NCBI GenBank assembly: GCA_008704415.1
Contig: VXIS01000181.1
Span: 1-64,000 of the forward strand
Reading direction: 5' to 3'
Source of the DNA: Sphaerosporella brunnea
Taxonomy: Eukaryota > Ascomycota > Pezizomycetes > Pezizales > Pyronemataceae
Length of the DNA stretch: 64,000 nucleotides
Of the stretch, positions 37,350-48,025 are shown in pieces. The notes beneath the pieces were generated by a model. It was not told the DNA's origin and did no database searches. It saw only the letters and a program-made list of their open reading frames with translations. The stretch's first letter is position 1. Each line of letters starts with the position of its first letter. The translations under genes and the position numbers were made by a program.

Positions 37350-39643
37350 CTAATTGACAAAGAGTTTCAGCTTTGGATTCCGGTTGATGGCTTGGTTGAG
37401 ATCGCTGTCGCTGAACAGATCCAGCACCTGGCCGCTTGCCTCGTCCTTGTACTGGATATTGTTGAGGTTGATCTGGCCTAGTCGTTCCTGTAGCTTATCC
37501 TGCAGCTGAGCGAAGCTGACATCCTTGGGCAACCGAACCGCGATCATCTCATCCTGGTACTCGATCTTAATTTTCACAAATTGGCCGGAGCCCGTCGAGC
37601 TCATGTTGGATTCTTGTCGCAACATCCTTGGCGGTTGCAGGTCCGAAACGGTCCGCATGTGCACTGTATGGGCTTGAGAAATTCCGTTGCCACGCATCTG
37701 TCCTGAGTTTCTCGGCGGCGGTGCCGAAAGACCTGGGTATCCGTTCTGACCACCTCCGTTCAGGTTGTTTACAGAGGACTGCCGCGAGGGCTCCCTCGAC
37801 GAATCGCTCGACTGCTGAGATGCCGTTGATCGACGATGGTCATGGGCCGACAGCTGTTGGGACTGGCGGTAGCCTGTAGTCTCGACATCGCCCGGTCGTG
37901 GTGCGAATAGTAGCTTGACCAGTCGGCACTTCGAGATGTAAGGTGGCATGCCCAGCAACTTCTTAATGTACTCGTCCAAACTCTGCCGGCGCGCTGCAGA
38001 GATTGTGTCTGTGACGTACGTAACAGGGCCCGGCATGTAGGGAAGCTTCCTAGGCAATCCCGTGTGGCCGGCCTCCTCCTTGAACTCATCCAGAAGCGCG
38101 ATCTGGAAATCATAGAAATCCTCGTAGAACCGGCACAGGCTCCATGTCCGGCCATCCTCCATGACCGCATTCACCTGGTACCAGTATCGGCTACTCTCGA
38201 AGTTGTAACTGTCGACCGATGCACTGATGGGTGCCTGCAGCAGCCCTTGCGCTGAACCCCTTGATTGGCGTTGGCCTTCATATCCTCCATTGTTGTAAGC
38301 GGGCTGCAATGTCTGTTAATGGATTTGTCAGTAACTCTAACCCCGCAATAGAACCCGCGGCATTGAATGTTATCTGGAAAACATACGTTTCGGTTACCAT
38401 TTACCTCCTGCATAGGAGGTGAACTCTGGGCCGCCGCTGCACCACCCCCTTCCTGTTCAAAGGTGCCTAGTGCGATACTACTATTCTTGTACTCAGCGGC
38501 CATTTTCTTCCATTCCTCGACCTTCGGAACACCAGCTCGAGCGATCGCCGCCCGTTTGTCCTCCACAGGGGCTCCGGTCGCCATGTCTCGAATCTCAACG
38601 AAGTCCACAGGAATCAAGCCGGGCCCACCCAGCCGTCCTATTGGTTTCGCCACAAACCACTCATCGTTCGACTGTGCTATCACAATGATGTCCTCTCCGG
38701 TCTTCGCCTCAAGTTCATCGGGTCGCTCGGCGACGAAATCGTACAGTACGACGCCGTAGAGCGGGGCGCCAGCCCTCCCGCTGGGTTTGCTGGCCAGGGT
38801 GGATGAACGATCAGCCATGGTAGTTCGTTCAGAGTAGCCTGAGTCCTTATCGGTGGTGTATCGGCGGTTGTCGCTTGACGGTGAGAAGTTGTCTTGAGAG
38901 TCGCGTTCGTTTTTTCCCATCACCTGAAAGTAAGGGACAGGAACGAAACCGCGGGCGTTGGTCGCTGGGTTGCAGGCCTCGTACCAATCCGAGTGGTTAA
39001 CGTTGCCGATAACGTGAAAGAAGTCACCCTTTTCGAAGCCGAGTTCTTGGTCGCTCGCCGGCTGGTAGCTTTCGATCGCTTTGATGACCTAATTGCAATT
39101 ACACCAATTTCAGCCCCACATGCTTTCGGACTAGATCCCGGCGGGTGCAATCTCCCTGGAGGAGGCAACCCAACGTGATATCTGGAGTCTCGAGTTTGAC
39201 GCCCGTCATCGCCGTCGAAAAGCTCGCACGTGCTTCTCGTGGGGGCAAGGGGGGGAGGGGGGGAGGGGGAGGAGGAGACGAGGGTACCTATGACGAGAGG
39301 GAGGGGGAATTTGGAGAAGAAATCCGACATACCTTCTTTGGAGGATTAATAGTCAATGCGGATTTTGGGGTGATGGAGATGTGTGAGAGTTTTGGGCCGC
39401 TGAAGGAATCGCTCCTCTCACCCTTGATCGAGCGCCGAATATTCTGAGTTGCGAAGCGGGAAATCCCGAATCAGCAAAGTGTGCTTTCCTTTCGCCCCCC
39501 CTCCCCCCGCCAGCCAGCCAGCCCCCCGTCAACTGTGCCATCCCAATATGCAAGGCATTGCGATCCCGCCTGCGGATTGGACAGACGGTCCAGAGCGAGC
39601 GAAAGCCAACAGCGAACGAGCGAACGAAGCCTACCTTGATCAT
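37350..39643 (-). CDS. BEM1: Bem1-type polarity scaffold (SH3-SH3-PX-PB1)
   Basis: A 594-aa scaffold that in yeasts ties Cdc42, its exchange factor Cdc24 and PAK kinase at growth sites. Minus-strand exons are 39643-39635, 39443-39333, 39088-38387 and 38312-37350. Exon 1 is only nine bases (MIK); joining it to NIRRSIKGERSDSFSGPKLSHIS restores the basic N terminus expected for filamentous-fungal Bem1. First SH3: residues ~41-97 (VIKAIESYQPASDQELGFEKGDFF). Second SH3: ~150-208 (YGVVLYDFVAERPDELEAKTGEDIIVI). PX domain: ~302-410, with RYWYQVNAVMEDGRTWSLCRFYEDFYDFQ and the RRQSLDEYIKKLL segment. PB1: ~515-594, ending LKLFVN. Between PX and PB1 lies Ser/Gln-rich sequence. Introns are 191, 244 and 74 bp, the first two unusually long for this window. 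Confidence 0.94.
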
Positions 39644-41587
39644 CGTCTCACGCGCGCGCGCGACCGCGCTGGTGTGTATAAGGCGGGGGTTGGATTGATT
39701 GGGGGAGGGGGGTTGGTAGATCCTGTCTGCGGTTCGTCGCCGCACGTCTCACCGAAAGAGACGTGCTAAAGCGTTGGGGCTTGGGCGCTTTTCTTTTTGT
39801 TCGTCGAGGTGAGCCGCTTGGAGTTGCAGCAGCGGCGACGACTTTGCTGGCGACTGGAGACTGGCGACTTGGAGAGAGGTGCAGGAGTCGGAGTTGGGGG
39901 AGATGGAGCGTTGGTGTAGGCAGTATATATGACTGGTAGTAGTGGTGGGTATGGTGGGGGTGGAGTTGCGAAAACGGTTGGATGAGGCGTTTGAGCGGGA
40001 AAGTTGTCGACTGGGGGAGTGGAGTTGCAGGTGTGGAGGCGATTTGTTCAAAGGGAGATCTCGGTATTTTTTTTTTGTTTTTTTTTTCTGCTTGGATACT
40101 TAAGAAGTAGGCAGGGTCGTGTGAAGGGAGAGGCAGCAGCAGCAGCAGCGATGCGGACGAAGGCCCGTTTTTTTTTTTTTTGTTTTTTTCCAACGACTTT
40201 CGCGGTGAGCGATGATGCAGGAATGGAATGTGGAGGGGCAGCGCTATGAGAACGTGGAGAGGACAGTGGGATACAGCAAGTGTCGAGCAGGCTGGTTCTA
40301 CGGCAGCTGAAGTCCAGACAGACAGACGGACAGACAGACAGACAGGCAGACGCGCGCTCTCGTCGAGACAAAGCGAAAAGAAAACGAACGGCGAAAGAAC
40401 ACCCGGGAAACCAGAAAGAACATCGCCCCGCGCTGCTCCAGGACAATAGCACGCCCACAGCAGCCGTACATGATGCTCCATCGCACCCCACACCCAGCAG
40501 CTGCGAGTGAGCACCCGCCTGCATACAGCCACGCGCGAAACTGCGCTCTTCCGCCAGCTATAAAAAGAAAGACGCGGAGAAGCTGCCCTCCCGCTAGAGC
40601 GTCTGCTGCCTCTGGTTGGTCTGCGCCGCGGTAAACCTCCCGGAGCCACAACCAAAGCGGCAAAGCAGCCCCAGAGAGGCTTGTGGGGCTTGTCTTTCTG
40701 GCGACGACACGGAAATCCAGAGCGCCTGTGCGCCCACCTCCTCCGAGCTTCGAGAGCCGTGGCAAACCGCTGGCTCTCGTGACGATGATGGCCCCCCGCC
40801 GCTTGTGGTCCAGCTCCTCATAAGGCAAAACAAAAAAAAAGGAAACAAAAAGAAAAAAAAAGAAAGGATAAGCGCGGCCGCGTGGCTCAACAGTAAAATG
40901 GTCCGTGCATATACCCCACCTTAAGCTTCCCGATAGCTCAGCTTTAAAGTCAACGTCAAAGCACTCTCACTCCGATCAATCATCAATGGAACCACTGCCT
41001 GCAGCGTTTTTAGGGCCGTTCAGACTCAAAATCTAGCTTCTAACCCCTTTTTAAAATTCCCGGTGCCAGGCGAACGCCGAGACAAAATTGCTGGCGGCTG
41101 GCCATCTTTTTTTTTCCAATTTTTGACGTTCTGAGCATCATTTTGATCTCTTGCTTGAGTTTTTGGACCGCAACTCAAGATAGCGTTCGCTTCCCTTCCG
41201 CGTTCGCCTAGCACTCTCCACCCTTAACGCTGTTAGCATCCTTTTGCTTGTCACAAAATTTAAGGCTACCGTAGTGTGAATTTTGGGTGTGACGAAATGA
41301 GGGACGGCCCCAGTGCCAGCAAAGGAACGAGCAGGTGTGCAGAGATGATGCACAAACTGGCCCTATCCCGTCACCCCAAGAGTCCAAAACCGTGAATCCA
41401 AGCAAAGGCATTTTTCCATTCGGATCCACTCCCTCAAGCTAGCGCTTCTTCACCCAACAATGCTCAATTGCAACCAGCAAGACGCAGGTACCACTCCCGC
41501 ACCCGACTCTCAGCGCAGACATGCTTAAAACAAGCCCCCCCCCCCCCCTATGTCCAGTTTTTCGGTTCTGCGGCTCTTTTAACGGGA
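39644..41587. other. Long 5' flank of BEM1, no gene seen
   Basis: Nearly 2 kb with poly-T/poly-A runs, CTG/CAG-rich stretches (40137-40150) and a GACA microsatellite. Long minus-strand frames here are compositionally biased and have no motif. The region 41020-41350 contains AT-rich sequence with words such as TTTTAGGGCCG that resemble old transposon ends. Confidence 0.5.
40312..40352. repeat. (CAGA/GACA)n microsatellite
   Basis: About ten near-perfect tetranucleotide units (CCAGACAGACAGACGG and following) on the plus strand. Confidence 0.85.
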
Positions 41588-41601
41588 AGTCATCACTTAC
41601 T

Positions 41602-41924
41602 TTGTTTGTTTGTTTTAATCATCCTGTATTCGGCCGCTTGCGGCCGTGACATGAGGGCTATATACACAGATCTACCCTTGGACCTCAAGTGTCCACAGAC
41701 GGGCGTGATCTACGAGGCGCACCAAGGAAATTGGTAACTGGTAAGATAGCACAAAGGGAAAGACATAAGTTCACCGTCATTCTCGTGGCTTCTCCGGCCA
41801 CTTGCCAATTTGCGTGCTCCCCAGGAAGCCGAGGACGGCCTCGGTGCACCTTGCATCCGCCAGGTCTCTTGCTACAGCAGTGGAGGTCCTCTTCCAGCCC
41901 TCCTTGTCACCCCCTCTTGTCGCC
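41602..41924 (-). mobile_element. 5'-truncated non-LTR retroelement copy B (323 bp)
   Basis: The longest of the three copies. It is flanked by a perfect 14-bp direct repeat AGTCATCACTTACT at 41588-41601 and 41925-41938. On the minus strand its 3' end carries the perfect hairpin GGCCGC-AA-GCGGCC, then GAATACAGGATGATTAAAAC and AAACAAACAAA. Upstream it shares GGCC(GG/TG)AGAAGCCA and GGTCC(A/C)(A)GGG-type words with copy A, so the two are homologous beyond the terminus. It lies 208 bp beyond the stop codon of the ABC-F gene. Confidence 0.82.
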
Positions 41925-42132
41925 AGTCATCACTTACTGGAGCCTATAGAACACTAGCCGTGATTCGACTGGCAGGTGAAGAGTCCATTTTCCAACTGTA
42001 TGGCCACGGCACGACGAGGCTGAATTCGAAAACATCAACACGGGGAAGGGCTTTTAAACGAGTCCCAAGATAAAAACTGGGATTGTGAAACAAAAAAAAA
42101 ACCGTTAAAGATATTGGTATCTGACATCCCAA

Positions 42133-44649
42133 CTAACCAGCCTTAATCTTCTTCACCGCCTTCAGCGCGCGTTTCTCATACGCAGCCACTCCACCCCCGA
42201 GCATTTCCAACAGTCCCTTTTCAAGCAAAAACACATCTCCCTTGCGTCCCTGATCCCACTCCATCGTCTCTTCTTCTTCGCCATCATCGTCATCATATGG
42301 ATTCTCTCCTTCAACCACGCGGCGCAGGAAGAATCGGTCGTGCGTGACGACCAGCAGCGCACCTTCATACGCATTCAGTGCCTTCGCCAGGGCAACGATG
42401 CTGTCGGCGTCGAGGTGAGTCGTGACTTCATCCAGGACTAGTAAATGCGGCGGGGACCAGATGAGTTGTGCCAAAGCCAGCCGTACCTGAAGAAAGCCAG
42501 AAGTCAGTAACCGTTGAAGCAAGTTAGGGCGGTTAAGGACTGTACCTTTTGTCCCCCCGATAAAAGTGCGATAGGAACATCCGATGCTGTGCGGCCCTGC
42601 AGTCCTAATGAGCCCAGCAGCCCTCGGGCCTCTTGTTCCGTCAATTTCCCGTCGGTGGTTTGCAAAACCAGAGAAAGAGCTGTTGCATTGCGTTCGCGCT
42701 CTCCGAGCGCTTGAAGAGCCTCAACTACCGACTGGTTGAAGTATGCAATTTGTGCCTGTGGATGGCGTGTGATGGAGCCGGTTTTTGTCCCCGCCGGCTC
42801 ATTCCCTTCCACGATGTGCGATAGCAGCGTTGATTTCCCAGCTCCATTGAGGCCTACAATCCCAACTCTAGCACCCGGATGGATGGCAAGGTTGATTCCT
42901 CTCAGAATCTGGTTCTTCGAGCCCTTGTACCTGAACCCAAAGTTCTCAAAAGCAACCAACGCCCCCGGGAATCTCAACGGCGGTGGGGTCGTGGGTAACG
43001 AAAGCTTGACTGTAGGATCATCCGTCGGGACTTCAATTGCATCTCTTCGGTTAGTGTAGTAGCCCACCAGATCACGGTTCAATTTAAATCGACCACCCTT
43101 AGCGCTAACTTCGAGTCCCATCCGTTCGTCCAGCTTCTTCTGACGAGACGCTGCTTGCTTCAGCTTTTTGTCGTCGCCGGAAGTTTTGGCGGCTCTAATG
43201 TTGCCCTGGATCGTCCGCGTGATGTGCGCCTTCTGCCGCTCTTGGGCTTCTTTCATTCTGCCCATGCGAAGCTGCTGGTCCCGCCGGGCTTTATCATACG
43301 CCGTAATGTTTCCATGAAAGTGTTCCACCCCGCCATCGCGAAGGACAAGAAGTTCATCGGCAACGGCGTCTGCAAATTCTCTGTCATGAGTGATCACCAG
43401 CACCGCAGAAGATAGCGTCTGCAGATATTCCTGGAGCCAAAGGAGGGCCGCGAGGTCGAGGAAATTGGTGGGTTCGTCAAGGAGGAGGTAGTCAGAAGGT
43501 TGGAAGAGAATACAGGCGAGGCTACAGCGTGTCTTCCAGCCTCCGGAAAGGGCTGATATTGGGCCATCGATTTTGGAGAGCGGGAAACCAAGGCCAAGCA
43601 GAAGTGTTCGGGCACGCGAGTCAGCACTGGATGCACCCATCTGTAGTGGATCAGCGATTCTGCCAGGGGTACCGCGGTTTGGAAGAATACCGCTTGTAGT
43701 GAGGCTTCCAGGTCGCTGAGCAGCTGCGCTGCTTCCTGAGTCTCCGAGGCGAGTGTCTCCCCGTCCAGCTGGGAGTCGTCCATTTGGAGCCTATCAGAAG
43801 CTGTCAAAGACCTGTTGGATACCATTCAAAGAGAGACCCACGTGGCTAGGGAGATTGTCAGTTCCTCCTCTAGTTGTCTCAACTCCTTCCTGGCTTTCAG
43901 CCCGCGAGCCCCGCTTCGGTAAGTTGCAAGCTTTTTCGCCTCTTCCAATTCGCGGATGCGTCGTTCATGTCGCAATTCCCGCAGAGCCTTGACAGCCGCC
44001 GTTGGGTCCGTGGTGTCTTCAAAGGCCGTAGCCAGCACTGCTCACAACGTCAGCCCAACGAGGCTGTAACTTAGGACACCACCAAACACTGGCATTTTGC
44101 GTCACGCATAGCTTGTTCCCGTTGCTTATCGCTGCGTATGACATGCTCCAACACCGTTTCCGAAGGGTTGGCCTCGGTGTCGGTCTCAGCGGCGGCGCCC
44201 AGGGTTTGTCCCAGCAGCAAGAAGCGCAAATTCGATGGCATTCCCGGAATGTGTTTTTCGCCGAGTGCCTTCAGGAGGGCTATATAGCCAGTCAGTCGTC
44301 TCTAGGCAAATCCCCAGTATACACCAAGCAATTATGCATCTCCATACTCACTCGATTTGCCAACCCCGTTCCGTCCGACGACCGCATAGTGGGTTCCATA
44401 CTGCAGCTTCAATTCCGCGTCAGCGAGAATCTCTCGGTTCCCGATTGCGAGCTGCAGGCCCCGGATATCGAGCTGTAAGTAACTTAGTTAACCCATGTGC
44501 TCTATGTATTTTCCATATATATCACGACCCACGTCTTTCGAGGCAACTTCGGCGGGGTCAGTGGCGTCCGCGTGGAAACGGCTTTGTTGCGCCGTCGCAA
44601 TTAGCAGGGGCTCTGCTTTCGGCTTTTGGGCTTTCTTTTCGCGGGGCAT
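42133..44649 (-). CDS. ABC-F family ATPase (Gcn20/Uup-like)
   Basis: A 685-aa soluble protein with two ABC ATPase domains and no membrane span; ABC-F members act on ribosomes or translation factors. Minus-strand exons: 44649-44533, 44472-44352, 44279-44088, 44037-43842, 43790-43691, 43640-42546 and 42486-42133. The donor of intron 3 (GTTTGG, at 44087) is the weak point of the model, and acceptors three bases apart are possible. Domain one has Walker A GRNGVGKST, signature LSGGWKTR and Walker B LLLDEPTNFLD. After the Arg/Lys/Gln-rich linker (RMGRMKEAQERQKAH) domain two has Walker A GLNGAGKST, signature LLSGGQKVR and Walker B LLVLDEVTTHLD, where Pro and Asn of the usual DEPTNHLD are replaced. 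The C-terminal tail has an acidic insert (PYDDDDGEEEE). Closest named relatives are probably Gcn20 or bacterial Uup; orthology is not settled. Confidence 0.9.
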
Positions 44650-45229
44650 TTGGTTGTTGTTGTTGTTGTTTGTTGCTGCTGCAGGTGCGCATGGAGTTCA
44701 TCCATGATCGGTATTTACAGAGCCTTGTTGTGTTGTAGCGTGGATGAGTCCAGATGAGTCGACATATGCTGCACGCTCAACAAAGCGAATATATCTTCCG
44801 GGCGAGCAATGAGCCATCAAGAGACAAGCATTGTGCATTGTTTATTGCTTCCAAGATCAGATAATTACAAAGCGAGTGATTGAAACTTCAGCACCATCTT
44901 TTTTCCCTATGAAATGTATATGTTCTATCCTCCCGATCGATCCGCCCCATTGGCCAGCGTCCTCAGTGACCAGCCCAAACAGCCGGGCGGGCTTGGCCGG
45001 CTGCCAGGGCTTTGAGTGATCTCCTGTGAAGACCGGCCACTGCGAGTGGCGGGGTTCAATCGGCACCGATAAACTTATCTGCATCTGTAATGTGATAGTA
45101 AACTCCTATCTAGTGATTCCCTCCTAATCGTCATTTTCCCCGGCGAACATCTTTATGTACTTTTCATTTCATAGCAGTAGTTGATATCATGGTGGTCGTA
45201 TTTGCCGTCATTGTGGTCTCCGTCGTGGG

Positions 45230-45320
45230 CTGCAGCCCAAACAGCCAGCCGGGTTTGTTGATCAGCCCACATATCCGCCCAACGCAGCCGGCCGGGGCTG
45301 GCTGGCTGGCTGGCTGTTGA
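45230..45320 (+). repeat. Inverted-repeat arm 1 (GGCTGG-rich)
   Basis: Contains, in order, AACAGCC, TTGATCAGCCCA, ACGCAGCCGGCC, GCTGGCTGG and ACACTGC. The same series occurs in reverse orientation at 47935-48025, with a 12-bp insertion here (CATATCCGCCCA). A weaker related stretch (CAGCCCAAACAGCCGGGCGGG) lies at about 44970-44990. Confidence 0.55.
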
Positions 45321-47289
45321 GAACACTGCCATTGGCCAACGAGGTTATCCCGCCCAGCAAGTGAAAACCGAACTTTTGCCGTGACGTCAACACCAGACAT
45401 GTCACAAATCCAACCACACAAAGCTTCACTTGGGGGTGATTTTGGAGGCGGGGGCGGTAGACTGCTTGGAAGTGTAACCCCTTCCCCCCGTAGAAAGCAC
45501 AAGGGTCCGTTCAGGGCATTAATGGGCTTGGGATCCCCATAAAAGACTTTCCGAGCATATTGAGCAGAATAGGGAGTCGTGGTGTTGTTGTTGTTGTGTT
45601 TTTGTTGGGTAATCGGTGGGCAGGATAGCCCCCCCCCCCCAAATTGGCCAATGGGAACCTTGGTCGGCGGTATAGAACATATAATATATATAAAAAAAAG
45701 GCGTTTTCACGCTGCTGGGCCCTCGATAGGTAGCAACAACCAAGGGCCTCTGAGGGGTTGTTGGATAAAGCTGTGCGATCTTATGATCCGTGACGCATTT
45801 TCTCTTGGCCTGAAAAAACGGGTTTCTGACTGTTGTAGAGCGGTGTAATCGACTGTCCCATTGCAATTGGTTTTATGGATAAAAAGAGAGCGCGGGGGGG
45901 GGGGGGTGCCGTAACTACGATAACTACGAAGTACATACTGCGGCAAAAAGAGGGGGTTTCAGCGGCAATGCTGCTGGGTTGCAACATGCTACCGCTTGCA
46001 GTCCGTCTCGCGGTGGCTGGCTGACACCAGGCATAGCAAAGCGTTTTTTTTTTCAAACAAAAAAACGCTCCGCCAGAGAAAAAAAACCCCCGCTGATGGT
46101 TATGTCCTTCAAAGCGGTTACCAAACGGTCAGATGAAGTCAACAGCCCCAGGTGTTAGCGTTGGCATTGTCAGGTCCGCCACCCCCCGCCCCCGCCCCGC
46201 CCCCCCCCCAAATCTAGTTTTCAGCCCTCGAGACTTGCACTTCTTCCTGTCAGTTTTCAATTTTGTTCGGCAAAATTTTGCTCTCGTCAATCTCCACACG
46301 CGTGCGTGGCCCGGGGGGGGGGGGGGATGGGTCGCTGCCTCCTCTATGAAGAACTGCTGATTGACTGATGGATGAGTGGTAAATAGATTCCCAACATCAG
46401 GATTCTCCATAGAGCGGGCTCCTGGATGGTCTTTAGTATAAGATATAGTAATTATGTGATGAAAAGCGGTTGCGATTCTGCAAAACGCATGGTCGTTAAA
46501 AAGTAATGACTGTCAATTGTTCTTGAGGTGTCGCTAATCACCCTTGCCATGTTACCCCTCAACAAAGAACGTCCGTCCGCGATCATGGCCCCTAACTCGC
46601 CAAGGTATCGACTGAATGCAATGATTTTTATTTTACCAGACTCCTCTTTTTTTGCTCATTCAGATAAGATCCACCAAGGGGTATTTTGGGTGATTTTTGC
46701 ATCATACACCGTCACTCGAATTGCCGTTTTCGGTAATTTTTGAGGCTCTGTGCGGCTCTAAGGTGGTCCAAAAATTGGTGCCGCCCATATAAAATTTACT
46801 TTTTTTCTATCCGCTACTGCTCCACCACCACGCCCTCAAACCACAAACGCTCAACAGAGAATTATTCTACACATGCTCCTCTTTCAAGCTATGTTCATTA
46901 AATAAATTATTTTTTGTTTTTTGTGGAGGAGTAGCGGTCGGCGTTGGGGGGTTGTGTTGAGGCCTTACCCCCCCTGTCGCGCTACCCGGACTAGGTGGCG
47001 GACACTCTAGCCGGTGAGATAGGAGGCTAGATATAGTCTAGCGTAGCGGCCCAAAAATGTTGCTAAAAACATTTCAAAAACGGCTTCAGACGCGGTAAAC
47101 GTTGTTGCCCGGCGATGTCTTGGGTTAAAAAGGTTCAACACATTTTTTGGGCATCGACGCTTGCCTGCTTAAAAGGGTATCAATACAGTTTGAGTTTACG
47201 AAACGTTTACGACAATCCGAGAATGATTCGGCAATGGCTGCCCAATCGCTTTTCAGACCCCCCCCCCCCCTTCTCCTCTTTTACCACAG

Positions 47290-47401
47290 TTTTTTTGTTT
47301 TAATCATAATGTATTTGGCCGCTTGCGGCCATGACATAGGTAACATAGAATCATCGCTGCCCCTAGGCTCAGGGTCCTACTGTGGGGTCTGCTCCTCCAA
47401 A
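47290..47401 (-). mobile_element. 5'-truncated non-LTR retroelement copy C (112 bp)
   Basis: Flanked by a perfect 12-bp direct repeat CTTTTACCACAG at 47278-47289 and 47402-47413. On the minus strand it ends CATGGCCGCAAGCGGCC, AAATACATTATGATTAAAAC and seven As. It is the shortest copy, retaining just over 100 bases of the shared 3' end. The A tail adjoins one target-site copy directly, as expected for target-primed reverse transcription. Confidence 0.82.
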
Positions 47402-47934
47402 CTTTTACCACAGTATATATAAGTGGTTGTTAATCCACACTTCCACATCCGGAAAGATTTTCGGCTGGAAAGTTTGTCCGGCACTCTATTCAAACTCAAA
47501 CTACAAAATACATAACCCTTCAAGGCACTGCCCCGGTGTATTGATATCCCTAACGCCCGCACGAGAAAAACAAAAGCTAACAACAAGGGGAGACATGTTC
47601 ATATGGTGCTCGTCAGTATCGCCATATGAGAAAACCAGGCTGAGCACTGGCACCGATCTATGAACCACAACCTTTCCACCAGAGAGATATTATAGTCATA
47701 TACTCGAACAGGATAGTTACCATTACGTAATCGGTGTGTGTTTCCTTTCATCGAACGCCGCAGGCGGCACATCTCCCCCCCCCCCCCTTAATAACGACAG
47801 CCTGCTTCCCACCACGGTTCAAGTGTGATATGTGTAGCGTGTATGTTGGCCGTTAACATTGTTTGATATAACTACTGTCCACATAGCGGCGAACAGCACT
47901 TGTGCCGTCCGCAATCGTCGTGTCATGACATGAT

Positions 47935-48025
47935 CCACTGAGTTCGATATTAGCAGTGTCCTCATTCGCCAGCCAGCCGGGCTGGCTGCGTTGGGCTGAT
48001 CAAAAAGCAAAAAGCCGGGCTGTTG
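47935..48025 (-). repeat. Inverted-repeat arm 2 (GGCTGG-rich)
   Basis: Reverse-complement partner of 45230-45320, about 2.6 kb away. It brackets retro copy C together with arm 1. Whether the arms are terminal repeats of one element or two independent copies of a short repeat is not resolved. Confidence 0.5.
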
